A stretch of DNA of 64,000 bases, from contig NZ_LN875035.1 in assembly GCF_001282685.1 (NCBI RefSeq), positions 199,278 to 263,277 of the forward strand, given 5' to 3'. The notes beneath the pieces are model-generated. The model was not told where the DNA came from. It ran no database searches and saw only the letters and a list, made by a program, of their open reading frames with translations. The stretch comes from Niameybacter massiliensis. Lineage in GTDB: Bacteria; Bacillota; Clostridia; Lachnospirales; Cellulosilyticaceae. The translations under genes and the position numbers were made by a program. Shown here in pieces: positions 7,934 through 15,837 of this stretch (position 1 is the stretch's first letter; each line of letters opens with the position of its first letter).

Positions 7934-8893
7934 TTATCGTTTCTCTTTTAAAAGATTGTCTAACTGCTGTAAGAAATCTATAATTTCACACATTACAATT
8001 GACTTTTTACTAATTTTAGATTTTAAATTTTTAAGCTTATCACCAAATGTTTGTACCAAGTCTGTTATAGAATGTACCCCTTGGACCGCACCATTAAGAT
8101 TCTTTCTTGTCCACTCTATTCCACTTAGAATCTGATTGGTAAAGTTTTTTACATCATTAGCACTATGAGTCATTTGTTGAAAATTCTCTTGTACTGTTTG
8201 AGCTGTTTTTACATTCTCTTGAATGGCAGATTTAGATGACTCAATTTCTTGACGTAATGTTTCAATACTCTTATTAATCGATCGAATACTCTCATCAATC
8301 CCTTTTGCAAGTTCTGTTGTGGAATTAGAGAGTTCTCTTACTTGGTCTGCAACTACTGCAAAACCTCTGCCAGCATCGCCTGCACGTGCGGCCTCAATAG
8401 ATGCATTCAGAGCTAAAAGATTTGTGCTTGATGCAATGCCTGTAATATTACTAGACATTTGTCCGATTTGGACACAATTTTGTTCTAATGTTGTAAAGGC
8501 ACCTGATATAGCATCCAATTGATGGCATGTTCCTTGAATTTGCTGTGCCAAGTCATTCATTTTTAAGTCAGCCTCATAAACAGTCTGCCCAGATTGTTCC
8601 ATTACGCTATCTATTTGATTGGCTGTATGGTGAAACGCTGTAAAATCAGTATTCAATTGTTCAATCATCTGATTAATACGGCTAATTTCCACAAAGGTCT
8701 CTGCAATATCTTCTATAGCTTGTGTTACTTCTACCTCTTCATCCATATATGCTTCTATTTTCTTTTCTATATGATGTACACCATACCTTAAATGAGGCGT
8801 ATGATCCTCTTTTTCATATACAACCTTCTCATCTATAGATGTAGGTATTGCTTGTGTATCTAATTGTCTCTTTTTTAATCTTAGCCACTTCAT
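7934..8893 (-). CDS. Soluble methyl-accepting chemotaxis-type signal transducer
   Basis: This 319-residue protein has no membrane segment or signal peptide. Residues 1-50 are polar. From about 55 to the end it is a long helical coiled coil holding the conserved CheA/CheW-binding hairpin tip (147-191; [20 protein letters not shown] and [14 protein letters not shown]). The cytoplasmic location implies detection of an internal ligand or of a partner protein. It lies 11 bases after the FIST gene in the same operon, so FIST is the probable sensor partner (inference). The domain is shorter than a classical MCP, and the methylation helices look reduced. Confidence 0.87.
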   Translation of the reverse strand: MKWLRLKKRQLDTQAIPTSIDEKVVYEKEDHTPHLRYGVHHIEKKIEAYMDEEVEVTQAIEDIAETFVEISRINQMIEQLNTDFTAFHHTANQIDSVMEQSGQTVYEADLKMNDLAQQIQGTCHQLDAISGAFTTLEQNCVQIGQMSSNITGIASSTNLLALNASIEAARAGDAGRGFAVVADQVRELSNSTTELAKGIDESIRSINKSIETLRQEIESSKSAIQENVKTAQTVQENFQQMTHSANDVKNFTNQILSGIEWTRKNLNGAVQGVHSITDLVQTFGDKLKNLKSKISKKSIVMCEIIDFLQQLDNLLKEKR

Positions 8894-8904
8894 GATTCTC
8901 TCTC

Positions 8905-10005
8905 CTATTCAAATACAGCTATAATCATTGTTTGATTAAAATGTTGGTGATCAAGTTGTTCACCATATCCTGCAAAGCCTACATAGTTACCAAGAGTCTG
9001 TCCCATTTCTCTTGCAAATTGATCAAGATACCCTTGTGATTCAAATAGTAAAGAACGTGCTAAACAATGGACAACTAAAGCTAAAGATGGCTTAGGTACA
9101 TCTTGGTGAATACGTTCCATAGTTTGTTTAATAACATTTTTATAGTTATCTGGTTCTAGTAAAACCATTTGAGAATTTTTATAGACACGTGCATGATACG
9201 CCATGCCCTTTTGTTCAACGACTTCTTTATTGGCAGTAATGTACATATCATTTCCAATCATTCTCCCCATAGGATAGCTATCTAAATAGCTCGGCAAATG
9301 TTGAAGGTCTGTTCCTAATGCTTGAGCAACTTGAGGTGCCGCTGGCTTACCATCATACTCATAAACAATACGATTGCGAACATCAACCTTTGTTGCTATA
9401 AAATGATGAGCTGTTGGTTTATAAATATTTTCTTGATAAAAGTGTATTTTTCCTCCTAAATTTTTCAATATCACGAATATACAGGCTTTTTCATATACCT
9501 TCCCATTATAAGATACTAGTGTCTTTTCAGCTTTTCCTTCATCCCCAGCTGTCCCACCAAATATAGGAATTTGTCTTGAGTTCAAAACAGAATTTAATGT
9601 AGAAAGCACTAACTCCTCACAGCTTATTAATCCTGTTGTAAAAGTTAAACACATAGTATTGGTAGATGTACCTATAGATTCTACACACGCCTCTATACGT
9701 GGCACATATTTGATAGGATATTGATCTACTTCCTCAAGAACATCACCATAACACTCTATTCCTTCTTCAATTCCAAGTACTAGTATGCCCTCTTTAGAAA
9801 TCCCCTCTTTGCAAAAAGATGCAAACGTTGTAGAACCTATAACTAAACAGTTCGGAAATTTTTCTTTAATACCTATTGTATAGGCGTCAAAGTTTCTTAC
9901 ACTTGAAAAGAATAAAATCAGTTTAGGATGCTTAAGTTCTCCAATTGCTTCATTTATACTTTGCTGTACATCTTGATGTGTACTTCTTCCCATTTTATAC
10001 TTCAT
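8905..10005 (-). CDS. FIST-domain sensory protein
   Basis: A stand-alone FIST protein of 366 residues from the ATG at 10005, which has an AAGGGAG site; an in-frame codon at 10041 lies over the promoter and is rejected. The N-terminal FIST_N region includes [17 protein letters not shown] and [16 protein letters not shown]. The C-terminal part includes the conserved GGTAGDEGK (about 150-158) and ends GFAGYGEQ...[15 protein letters not shown] domains are predicted small-molecule (amino-acid-like) sensors, usually fused or linked to signal-transduction outputs. Here the output is the soluble chemotaxis transducer encoded immediately downstream. Confidence 0.87.
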   Translation of the reverse strand: MKYKMGRSTHQDVQQSINEAIGELKHPKLILFFSSVRNFDAYTIGIKEKFPNCLVIGSTTFASFCKEGISKEGILVLGIEEGIECYGDVLEEVDQYPIKYVPRIEACVESIGTSTNTMCLTFTTGLISCEELVLSTLNSVLNSRQIPIFGGTAGDEGKAEKTLVSYNGKVYEKACIFVILKNLGGKIHFYQENIYKPTAHHFIATKVDVRNRIVYEYDGKPAAPQVAQALGTDLQHLPSYLDSYPMGRMIGNDMYITANKEVVEQKGMAYHARVYKNSQMVLLEPDNYKNVIKQTMERIHQDVPKPSLALVVHCLARSLLFESQGYLDQFAREMGQTLGNYVGFAGYGEQLDHQHFNQTMIIAVFE

Positions 10006-10041
10006 ATGACACTCCCTTAAATTACAAAATATTATAACCAT

Positions 10042-10070
10042 ATAGTATATTTTTGTCGAATTTTAGTCAA
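10042..10070 (-). promoter_or_regulatory. Sigma-A promoter of the FIST-MCP operon
   Basis: On the minus strand TTGACT (10070-10065) and TACTAT (10047-10042) are 17 bases apart. This puts transcription start near 10035, 30 bases before the chosen FIST start codon. No sigma-D-type motif was seen despite the chemotaxis gene. Confidence 0.6.
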
Positions 10071-10095
10071 TAGTATAATTTATTACTCATCATAA

Positions 10096-10132
10096 AAAAC
10101 TTCCTAAAAATATTACATCTCTAGGAAGTTTT
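10096..10132 (-). terminator. Intrinsic terminator (second of a pair)
   Basis: An 11-bp perfect stem, AAAACTTCCTA (10096-10106) with TAGGAAGTTTT (10122-10132), is followed on the minus strand by TTTTTT. It insulates the FIST promoter from transcription coming from the GH18 side. Confidence 0.75.
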
Positions 10133-10383
10133 CTGCCAACCCGTTTAGTTCTTTACGTACAATCACTACCATTGTTGTAAAATCATTATTCAAGAAGTCA
10201 AAAAATAAATAATCTAAACAAAAATGCCCTATGGCATAAGGCCATAGGGCATTTTCTCCGTCATTCTTCCAAAAAGGGGTTGGAGGAGACTTCATTCAAG
10301 TTCAACTTGGGGGAGTGAACTTAACTATATTTTATGTATTATAGTACATAATTGCAATAGTTAATTTTAAAATTTACTCTTTT
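10133..10383. other. Intergenic stretch with no supported gene, containing a strong hairpin
   Basis: The gap between the GH18 stop and the FIST promoter holds two hairpins and a G-rich patch (10265-10317, around GGGGTTGGAGGAGAC and CAACTTGGGGGAGTG) unlike the AT-rich surroundings. A 60-codon open frame (10113-10295, minus) spans both hairpins, lacks a ribosome site and looks non-coding. The G-rich patch could be a scar of a lost element or a small RNA, but nothing proves this. Confidence 0.4.
10222..10254 (-). terminator. Strong intrinsic terminator of the GH18 gene
   Basis: A perfect 14-bp stem, AAATGCCCTATGGC (10222-10235) with GCCATAGGGCATTT (10241-10254), has a 5-base loop. On the minus strand it is followed by TTTTTG. 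Confidence 0.8.
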
Positions 10384-11397
10384 TTAGGAAATTTTTATCT
10401 CACGTGCTATAATATCGAACAATTCTCCCCTACGATCTGCATCATGTACCCAGTAAAAAATACCAGCCATATCATGAGCTTTTGCATAATCACACTTTTC
10501 CTTTACAGAGGTAGGATCATCATAAGAGAAAAATGTACTTCCATTAAATAGGAAAGGTGCTCTTGCCGCTTCATCAAAGTATTTGATGTAACCATTTTTA
10601 TTTTCATAGTGATCAACAATATCTGTGTAACCAGGTCCCCAATTATTAAGCTCTGGTGAAGTTTGGCGATAACCATGATCAATGTCTGGTACATTATTCC
10701 ATTGTTGAGAATAAAATGCTGCGCCTATTAGTATCTTCTCAATAGGTACACCAGCCCCTACCATTAGATGAATGTGATAATCTGCACTATGAGGTCTAAT
10801 CCCTTCTCCTTTTGGCTCATATAAGTTGGTGTGGTGACCAGTTACTTTTCCACCTGTATTAGAATCATAAGTCATTAAATTAATAAAGTCTAAGTACTCA
10901 TGACTTGTCTGAATCTCTGTACGATCTAAATACCACTGTCCACTCCCAGCTGCTGTTGTGAGCCAGTATTTCTTTCCTGTTTTTTCACCTAATGTATCTA
11001 AGGCTTTACGGTACGCTGCAAAAAGTGCTGTATGTTGGTATTTCTCCTCTATAATCCCTGTATCACCTGGAAATTCCCAGTCACAGTCAATCCCATCTAA
11101 ATCATAACGTATTACAATATCCATTGTAGAGGCTACTAATTTATCCATTCCTGCTTGTGTACTTGTGGCTTCCCCATGTCCATGATTGTTACCGCCTCCT
11201 GTTGAAACAAGTACATTAAGTTCTGGATTTGCCTTTTTAATACGTTTGAGTTCATCTATTTGTGCTTTATCTAACTCCATGACTGTAATATCCTCAACCA
11301 TTGGTGCAAATGCTAAGTTAAGATGTGTTAACGCTTTTGCTTGCTCATCCGTTATCGTATGCATACTTCCTTTATTTACATAACCTACAAAATACAT
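10384..11397 (-). CDS. Glycoside hydrolase family 18 protein, no signal peptide
   Basis: This 337-residue TIM-barrel protein carries the GH18 active-site motif DGIDCDWEFPG, with the catalytic acid at E108. Other conserved pieces are the SxGG-like LVSTGGGN strand (about 66-73), INLMTYDSN (about 172-180) and FYWVHDAD near the C-terminus. The family hydrolyses chitin or N-acetylglucosamine-containing glycans by substrate-assisted catalysis. With no export signal it should act on internalised fragments such as chito-oligosaccharides or muropeptide glycans (inference). It is transcribed alone, divergently from an XRE/TPR regulator, and ends in two terminators. Confidence 0.9.
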   Translation of the reverse strand: MYFVGYVNKGSMHTITDEQAKALTHLNLAFAPMVEDITVMELDKAQIDELKRIKKANPELNVLVSTGGGNNHGHGEATSTQAGMDKLVASTMDIVIRYDLDGIDCDWEFPGDTGIIEEKYQHTALFAAYRKALDTLGEKTGKKYWLTTAAGSGQWYLDRTEIQTSHEYLDFINLMTYDSNTGGKVTGHHTNLYEPKGEGIRPHSADYHIHLMVGAGVPIEKILIGAAFYSQQWNNVPDIDHGYRQTSPELNNWGPGYTDIVDHYENKNGYIKYFDEAARAPFLFNGSTFFSYDDPTSVKEKCDYAKAHDMAGIFYWVHDADRRGELFDIIAREIKIS

Positions 11398-11463
11398 TGT
11401 TATACCTTCTCTTTCCGGCTTTTCATTTTGTTATATATTAAGCCATTATTTTCTCTCAGTTAA

Positions 11464-11492
11464 ATTATAACAAATTCATATATTTTAGTAAA
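11464..11492 (-). promoter_or_regulatory. Predicted sigma-A promoter of the GH18 gene
   Basis: On the minus strand TTTACT (11492-11487), 17 bases, then TATAAT (11469-11464). The leader to the GH18 ATG is about 60 bases, with an AGAGAAGG ribosome site. Confidence 0.5.
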
Positions 11493-11557
11493 ATATTTAT
11501 CAAATAATTTACCTTAGTTCTAGTTTCAAAAAGTATGTATTCTCCTAAAAGTTTTAG

Positions 11558-11563
11558 TATAAT
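11558..11563 (+). promoter_or_regulatory. Likely -10 box of the XRE/TPR regulator gene
   Basis: TATAAT at 11558-11563 has only a weak -35 upstream. A start near 11570 would fall after the upstream in-frame ATG (11535) and before the ATG at 11598, which supports 11598 as the true start. Confidence 0.35.
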
Positions 11564-11597
11564 GAAGCTAACAGTTTATCTAGAAAGGATTTATCAA

Positions 11598-12860
11598 ATG
11601 GCTATTCACACCCCTTTACTCGGTTCCCTTATTAAAAAATATCGTCTTGAACAAAATATGAGTCAAGAGTCCCTTTGCCAAGGTATTTGTGTTGTCTCTT
11701 ATTTAAGTAAAATAGAAGCTGGCCTTGTCACCCCTAGCCAAGATATATTAGAAGGACTTACCCAGGCATTAGGTATTCATTATGAACTAGAAGAAGCATT
11801 CCTTAAAGAAGGTGAAGTGCTCTTTAACGATTACTTCCATGCATTATCCTTCTTTTTAGAAGATAAAGTAGCACTACTTCAAGAGCATATTTTAGAAAAC
11901 TATAATACCTATTTATTTTCACCTTTGATGTTGGAAGCACTGCTCGTTCAGGCAAATATACAAAATGAAACACATGACTTAAAACTTTTAGAAACGCTAG
12001 ACGACTTAGAACATTCTTTTAAGTTTCTTACCTCCAGTCAAAAGGCACTCTTTTATTTATTTAAAGGCTGCGCTTTAATCTACATGAAAACTGAGCCTAC
12101 TAAAGGATTTAATACTTTGGAGCAGGCATTGGCTTATGAACGCTCTGGCTTTATGCTATTTGCTGTTGGCAAACAGCATTATCGCTTAGGTCACTATAAT
12201 TTATCTCTAAACTATATGGAAGAAGCCTACGAGATGTGTATTAAAGAAGGTAACTTAAGATGTGCTCTTTATAGTGCACTTAATATTGCAGGTGTCTACT
12301 CTTCTATTCGTAATATGTTCCTTATGGAGAAATATTCTAAGCTCATTATTAATCTGGCAACAAGTCTAGGGGAAGATGACAGCCTCTATACCGCATACTA
12401 TAACTTAGGTGCCACTTATTTAGAAATTAAAGACTACGAAAAGGCACTTACTTACTGTGAGCGAGCTCTTCACCTTAGAAAAGATAGCCCTCATCCTGAT
12501 GTAATGAATTATCACAAGTTAGCCCTCATTCATCATCAACTTGGTAATCTGGAAAAGGCACATGATTTCTTAGACCGTGCCTATAACTGCTATCTGGCAT
12601 GTTCTATCCACGGTACACCCCTTACTAAAACGATGCTCGATATCGTTAAGATTACCCTTGATGATCCTAACTATCTTCATAATTCAGAATATGGAACACT
12701 CTTAGAATCCGTCTATAACCAAGTTGGTGAAGCCATTCATTTTGGTTTTAAACAATTTCATGGCAACTATCTTATTGACTACTACAAGGCCAATAGACGT
12801 TACAAAGAAGCCCTAGCCATTACAGAAGAACTTTATGTCAAAAGTCCGTATCTTTCCTAA
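11598..12860 (+). CDS. XRE-family helix-turn-helix regulator with TPR repeats
   Basis: A regulator of 420 residues from the ATG at 11598, which has AAAGGA 8 bases upstream; the in-frame ATG at 11535 lies before the likely -10 box. Residues about 8-65 form an XRE HTH (LIKKYRLEQNMSQESLCQG and YLSKIEAG). The rest is a chain of tetratricopeptide-like helix pairs, for example YTAYYNLGATYLEIKDYEKALTY-type repeats. This layout resembles the Rgg/RNPP and related peptide-responsive regulators, but a pheromone gene was not found. It is followed by an MFS transporter and is divergent from the GH18 gene, its possible targets. Confidence 0.85.
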   Translation: MAIHTPLLGSLIKKYRLEQNMSQESLCQGICVVSYLSKIEAGLVTPSQDILEGLTQALGIHYELEEAFLKEGEVLFNDYFHALSFFLEDKVALLQEHILENYNTYLFSPLMLEALLVQANIQNETHDLKLLETLDDLEHSFKFLTSSQKALFYLFKGCALIYMKTEPTKGFNTLEQALAYERSGFMLFAVGKQHYRLGHYNLSLNYMEEAYEMCIKEGNLRCALYSALNIAGVYSSIRNMFLMEKYSKLIINLATSLGEDDSLYTAYYNLGATYLEIKDYEKALTYCERALHLRKDSPHPDVMNYHKLALIHHQLGNLEKAHDFLDRAYNCYLACSIHGTPLTKTMLDIVKITLDDPNYLHNSEYGTLLESVYNQVGEAIHFGFKQFHGNYLIDYYKANRRYKEALAITEELYVKSPYLS

Positions 12861-12873
12861 GATAGGGGCTTTT
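12840..12873 (+). terminator. Imperfect hairpin terminator overlapping the end of the XRE gene
   Basis: The last codons form AAAAGTCC-GTATCTT, pairing with AAGATA-GGGGCTTTT just after the stop, with G-T wobble pairs. It is followed by a short T stretch. It may partly separate the regulator from the MFS gene. Confidence 0.45.
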
Positions 12874-12970
12874 AGTCGTCTTAACACTCGTATATAAGTG
12901 AAATTTTCTCAAAACTGCACTCTATTTTATTCTTTAGCCTCTATTTATAATATAAAGAGGAGGTGAAAAT

Positions 12971-14203
12971 ATGAAAACAAAACAACCTACGTTATGGACA
13001 CGTAATTTTACTATTATTACACTTGGAACGATTATTTCTGCTCTAGGAGGTGTGGCAACTTCCTTTGCTATGAACATTGTAGTCTTTAAGGAAACAGAAT
13101 CTACACTTCTTACAGGACTATATACTGTACTTATTCTCATTCCACAGCTTATTTTGCCTATTATAATAGGACCTTACATTGACCGCTTTTCCCGGAAGAA
13201 ACTTATTGTAAGCTTAGATTTTCTCATGGGCTTTTTCTTTTTATTTTGTAGCTTTCTCACTCGAGATAACTTCTTTAGTTATCCGCTCTTTGTTGTCATG
13301 GGGATTCTTATTAACACAAATGGAGTGATCTATGGCAGTGCTTATAATGCCTTATATCCTGACTTAATTCCTGAAGGGATGTATCAAAAAGGTTATTCGG
13401 TAAGCAGTATGATTTATCCTTTAGCCAGCACACTGATGACACCTGTAGCTGCACTTATCTTTGAACACTTTGGTGTATCTTTCTTATTTGTACTAGAGGG
13501 TGTCCTTTTGATCGTAGCGGCCTCCTTTGAATGCTTTATCAAAGTCAAAGAAACTTTAACCAAACCGGATAGTACTTCTTATAAAGTTTATTTAGAAGAA
13601 CTAAAACAAGGCTTTTGCTATATTCAAGGTGAAAAAGGATTACTTGCTATCTTTACATACTTCTTCTTTACCATGTTTGCCTCACAAGCAACTGCCTTAT
13701 TATTAGTACCCTTCTTTGAAAATCATCAATTTCTTACTTTAACTAGCTACTCTCTCTTGATTTCTGCTGAAACAATCGGACGCACACTAAGTGGTACTTT
13801 CCATTATCTATTTAAAATTCCTACTAAGGCACGCTTTAAAGTTGCCGCCAGTGTGTATGTCCTCTATGACCTATTAGAAGGCATCATGCTCTTTATGGCT
13901 TTTCCAGTTATGCTTATTATTCGTTTCTTACTGGGCTTTATGGGTACCAACTCCGCTAATATTCGAATGTCCTCTGTCCAAAGCTATGTTCCATCAGAGA
14001 TACGAGGTCGTGTAAATGGCTTTAGTAGTATCTTATCTATGGCAGGGGTCTGCTGTGGTAGCCTTGTATCTGGTATACTTGGTGAATACTTTAACTACGC
14101 TCACCTTGCATTGGTCTATGGCATTATTGGGACATTGGCAGCCTACTTCCTCATCATTAAAAATAAGGATGCTGTATCTGCTATTTATAACCGAGAACTC
14201 TAA
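12971..14203 (+). CDS. Major facilitator superfamily transporter
   Basis: This 410-residue protein has about 12 hydrophobic segments in two halves of six, separated by a loop near residues 190-215. The inter-TM2/3 loop PYIDRFSRKKLI matches MFS motif A (G-x-x-x-D-R-x-x-R-R/K), and SEIRGRVNG near 340 is the corresponding loop of the second half. It resembles MefA/MdfA-type drug or metabolite exporters of Firmicutes. The AGGAGG ribosome site lies 7 bases upstream. It lies downstream of the XRE/TPR regulator in the same direction, so regulation of export by that protein is plausible. The substrate is unknown. Confidence 0.85.
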   Translation: MKTKQPTLWTRNFTIITLGTIISALGGVATSFAMNIVVFKETESTLLTGLYTVLILIPQLILPIIIGPYIDRFSRKKLIVSLDFLMGFFFLFCSFLTRDNFFSYPLFVVMGILINTNGVIYGSAYNALYPDLIPEGMYQKGYSVSSMIYPLASTLMTPVAALIFEHFGVSFLFVLEGVLLIVAASFECFIKVKETLTKPDSTSYKVYLEELKQGFCYIQGEKGLLAIFTYFFFTMFASQATALLLVPFFENHQFLTLTSYSLLISAETIGRTLSGTFHYLFKIPTKARFKVAASVYVLYDLLEGIMLFMAFPVMLIIRFLLGFMGTNSANIRMSSVQSYVPSEIRGRVNGFSSILSMAGVCCGSLVSGILGEYFNYAHLALVYGIIGTLAAYFLIIKNKDAVSAIYNREL

Positions 14204-14205
14204 TA

Positions 14206-14267
14206 AAAATAAGCCTCTTATGTACAATGTCTTGATAACATTTTGACCACATAGAGGCTTATTTTTT
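14206..14267. terminator. Bidirectional terminator between convergent genes
   Basis: AATAAGCCTCT on the left pairs with AGAGGCTTATT on the right (stem ends about 14208 and 14262), extended by ATGT/ACAT, with A- and T-rich flanks. It serves both the MFS gene and the CNNM/CorC gene. Confidence 0.75.
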
Positions 14268-15576
14268 ATTTACTATTGAAAGGTAACACGACTTGTACTT
14301 GCTCAATACGTCTCCTATTGGCACTTACAATTGTATATTTTATATCTTCTAATGCTACTTCAACACCTTCATCTGGTATTGCACCCATATAAGTGGTAAG
14401 GAATCCATTAAGTGTATCATATTCCCCCTCAGGTAGTTCTAGTCCTAATGTATATTTCAAATCATGAATGCCTGTTGAACCATTTACTAAGTAAGTCTTC
14501 TCATCCATTTGTTCTATTTTAAGTTTTTCGATGTCATACTCATCATCAATATCTCCCATAACTTCTTCCACGAGATCTTCCATCGTTACAATCCCTGAAA
14601 AGCCACCATATTCATCAATCAATATAGCGATGTGATTTTTACTTTCTTTAAAGTTTTTAAAAAGTTCATTAATCTTTTTACTTTCTGGAATGAAATAAGG
14701 TGTACGTAAAATGTTTCTAATATTTATAGCATGAAATCCTACTTTTCTTGCTTCCTTTATTAAATCCTTTGTATAAAGTAGGCCAATGATATGATCGATA
14801 TTGTCTTCGTAGACAGGAATTCTTGAATAATTAAATTCTGTAATTTTATCTAAAATCACTTCTATATCCTCTTGAATATTAATGACAAAGATATCTTTTC
14901 TAGGTGTCATAATTTCTTTAACAATCCTGTCATTAAACTCAAATACTTTATCAATCATAACTTCTTCTTCATCTTCAATACATCCATCTTGCTTAGATTG
15001 TGAAACCAATGCACGAATTTCTTCTTCTGAAATTTTTTCCTCTGCATTGTCTTGACTATTGCCTGTTACTTTTAAAACAAATAGTGTAGATAAAGACAAA
15101 ATCTTTATAAAAGGTTTTGCAATTAATGATACTAAATAAATGGTTTTAACTGAACTTAAAGCAATAGTTTCTGATTTTTTCAGTGCAATTCTTTTAGGGA
15201 CTAACTCTCCAAAAACTAAAGTAAAATAGGAAAGCATCAGGGTAACACCAATCATTGCAATTTCTCCTGAAAAAGGGATACCTAGTTGCTGCATCCATTT
15301 TGCAACATGGCTAGATAAACCTGTTGCTGCTGATGCACTTGAAAAGAAGCCCGCTAAAGTGATTCCTATCTGTATTGTAGATAAGAAACGACTTGGCTCA
15401 TCTATAAATCTTTCAAGCAACCTCGCTTTACTATTTCCCTCTTCACTTAGTCTCCTTATTTTACTTTTGTTTACAGATACTATGGCCATCTCTGCTGATG
15501 CAAAAAATGCATTTGTACCTGTTAGTAAAAGAATCAAAATCAACTGTCCCATAATACTTGCCGAATCACTTTCCAA
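14266..15576 (-). CDS. CNNM/DUF21-CBS-CorC family membrane protein (HlyC/CorC-like)
   Basis: The protein comprises an N-terminal DUF21/CNNM membrane domain (about residues 5-195, four hydrophobic segments, with NAFFASAEMAIVSVN near the start). Two CBS domains follow (about 215-335; the first begins VKEIMTPRKDIFVI), then a C-terminal CorC_HlyC domain (about 355-435). The family is linked to Mg2+ or other divalent-cation efflux; the old name hemolysin is misleading. I chose the TTG at 15576 because AGAGAGGA lies about 10 bases upstream. The open frame continues to 15636 without a better ribosome site. It is a single-gene unit. Confidence 0.85.
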   Translation of the reverse strand: MESDSASIMGQLILILLLTGTNAFFASAEMAIVSVNKSKIRRLSEEGNSKARLLERFIDEPSRFLSTIQIGITLAGFFSSASAATGLSSHVAKWMQQLGIPFSGEIAMIGVTLMLSYFTLVFGELVPKRIALKKSETIALSSVKTIYLVSLIAKPFIKILSLSTLFVLKVTGNSQDNAEEKISEEEIRALVSQSKQDGCIEDEEEVMIDKVFEFNDRIVKEIMTPRKDIFVINIQEDIEVILDKITEFNYSRIPVYEDNIDHIIGLLYTKDLIKEARKVGFHAINIRNILRTPYFIPESKKINELFKNFKESKNHIAILIDEYGGFSGIVTMEDLVEEVMGDIDDEYDIEKLKIEQMDEKTYLVNGSTGIHDLKYTLGLELPEGEYDTLNGFLTTYMGAIPDEGVEVALEDIKYTIVSANRRRIEQVQVVLPFNSK

Positions 15577-15645
15577 AATAATCAATCCTCTCTGTTTTTT
15601 AATATATTCTAAGTCAAAATATACGCAAAAAGACACAACCTACGC

Positions 15646-15801
15646 CTAATTAGACGTAAGCCATGCCTCTATATTTTGAAACTTATTCAGTTTTAATCTC
15701 TTATTATTTTCATGCTCCGTATCACTAGCATCGTCCATGATTTGTTCTAACTTCTCCTTTAAAATAATGCATTCTATATTTGATATTATATGTATATGCA
15801 T
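15646..15801 (-). CDS. Possible small protein of 51 residues (weak)
   Basis: An open frame starting MHIHIISNIECIILKEKL and ending FQNIEAWLTSN has a balanced, helix-like, charged composition in its second half. It lies in a 260-base gap between two minus-strand genes. No ribosome site precedes the ATG at 15801; an internal AAAGGAG precedes a later ATG (24 residues left) at a poor distance. It could be a real small regulator, the tail of a decayed gene, or chance. Confidence 0.25.
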   Translation of the reverse strand: MHIHIISNIECIILKEKLEQIMDDASDTEHENNKRLKLNKFQNIEAWLTSN

Positions 15802-15837
15802 TTATATAATCAAGTATAAATATAGAATTTTATTATT

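Noticed and set aside
10113-10295. Sixty-codon open frame on the minus strand
   Set aside because: It spans two hairpins, one a strong terminator, lacks a ribosome site and has no recognisable sequence.
11535-11597. Upstream ATG extension of the XRE/TPR regulator
   Set aside because: A likely -10 box lies inside the extension, and a proper ribosome site precedes only the ATG at 11598.
15359-15649. Plus-strand frame of 96 codons
   Set aside because: It is antisense to the membrane domain of the CNNM/CorC gene, with no ribosome site.
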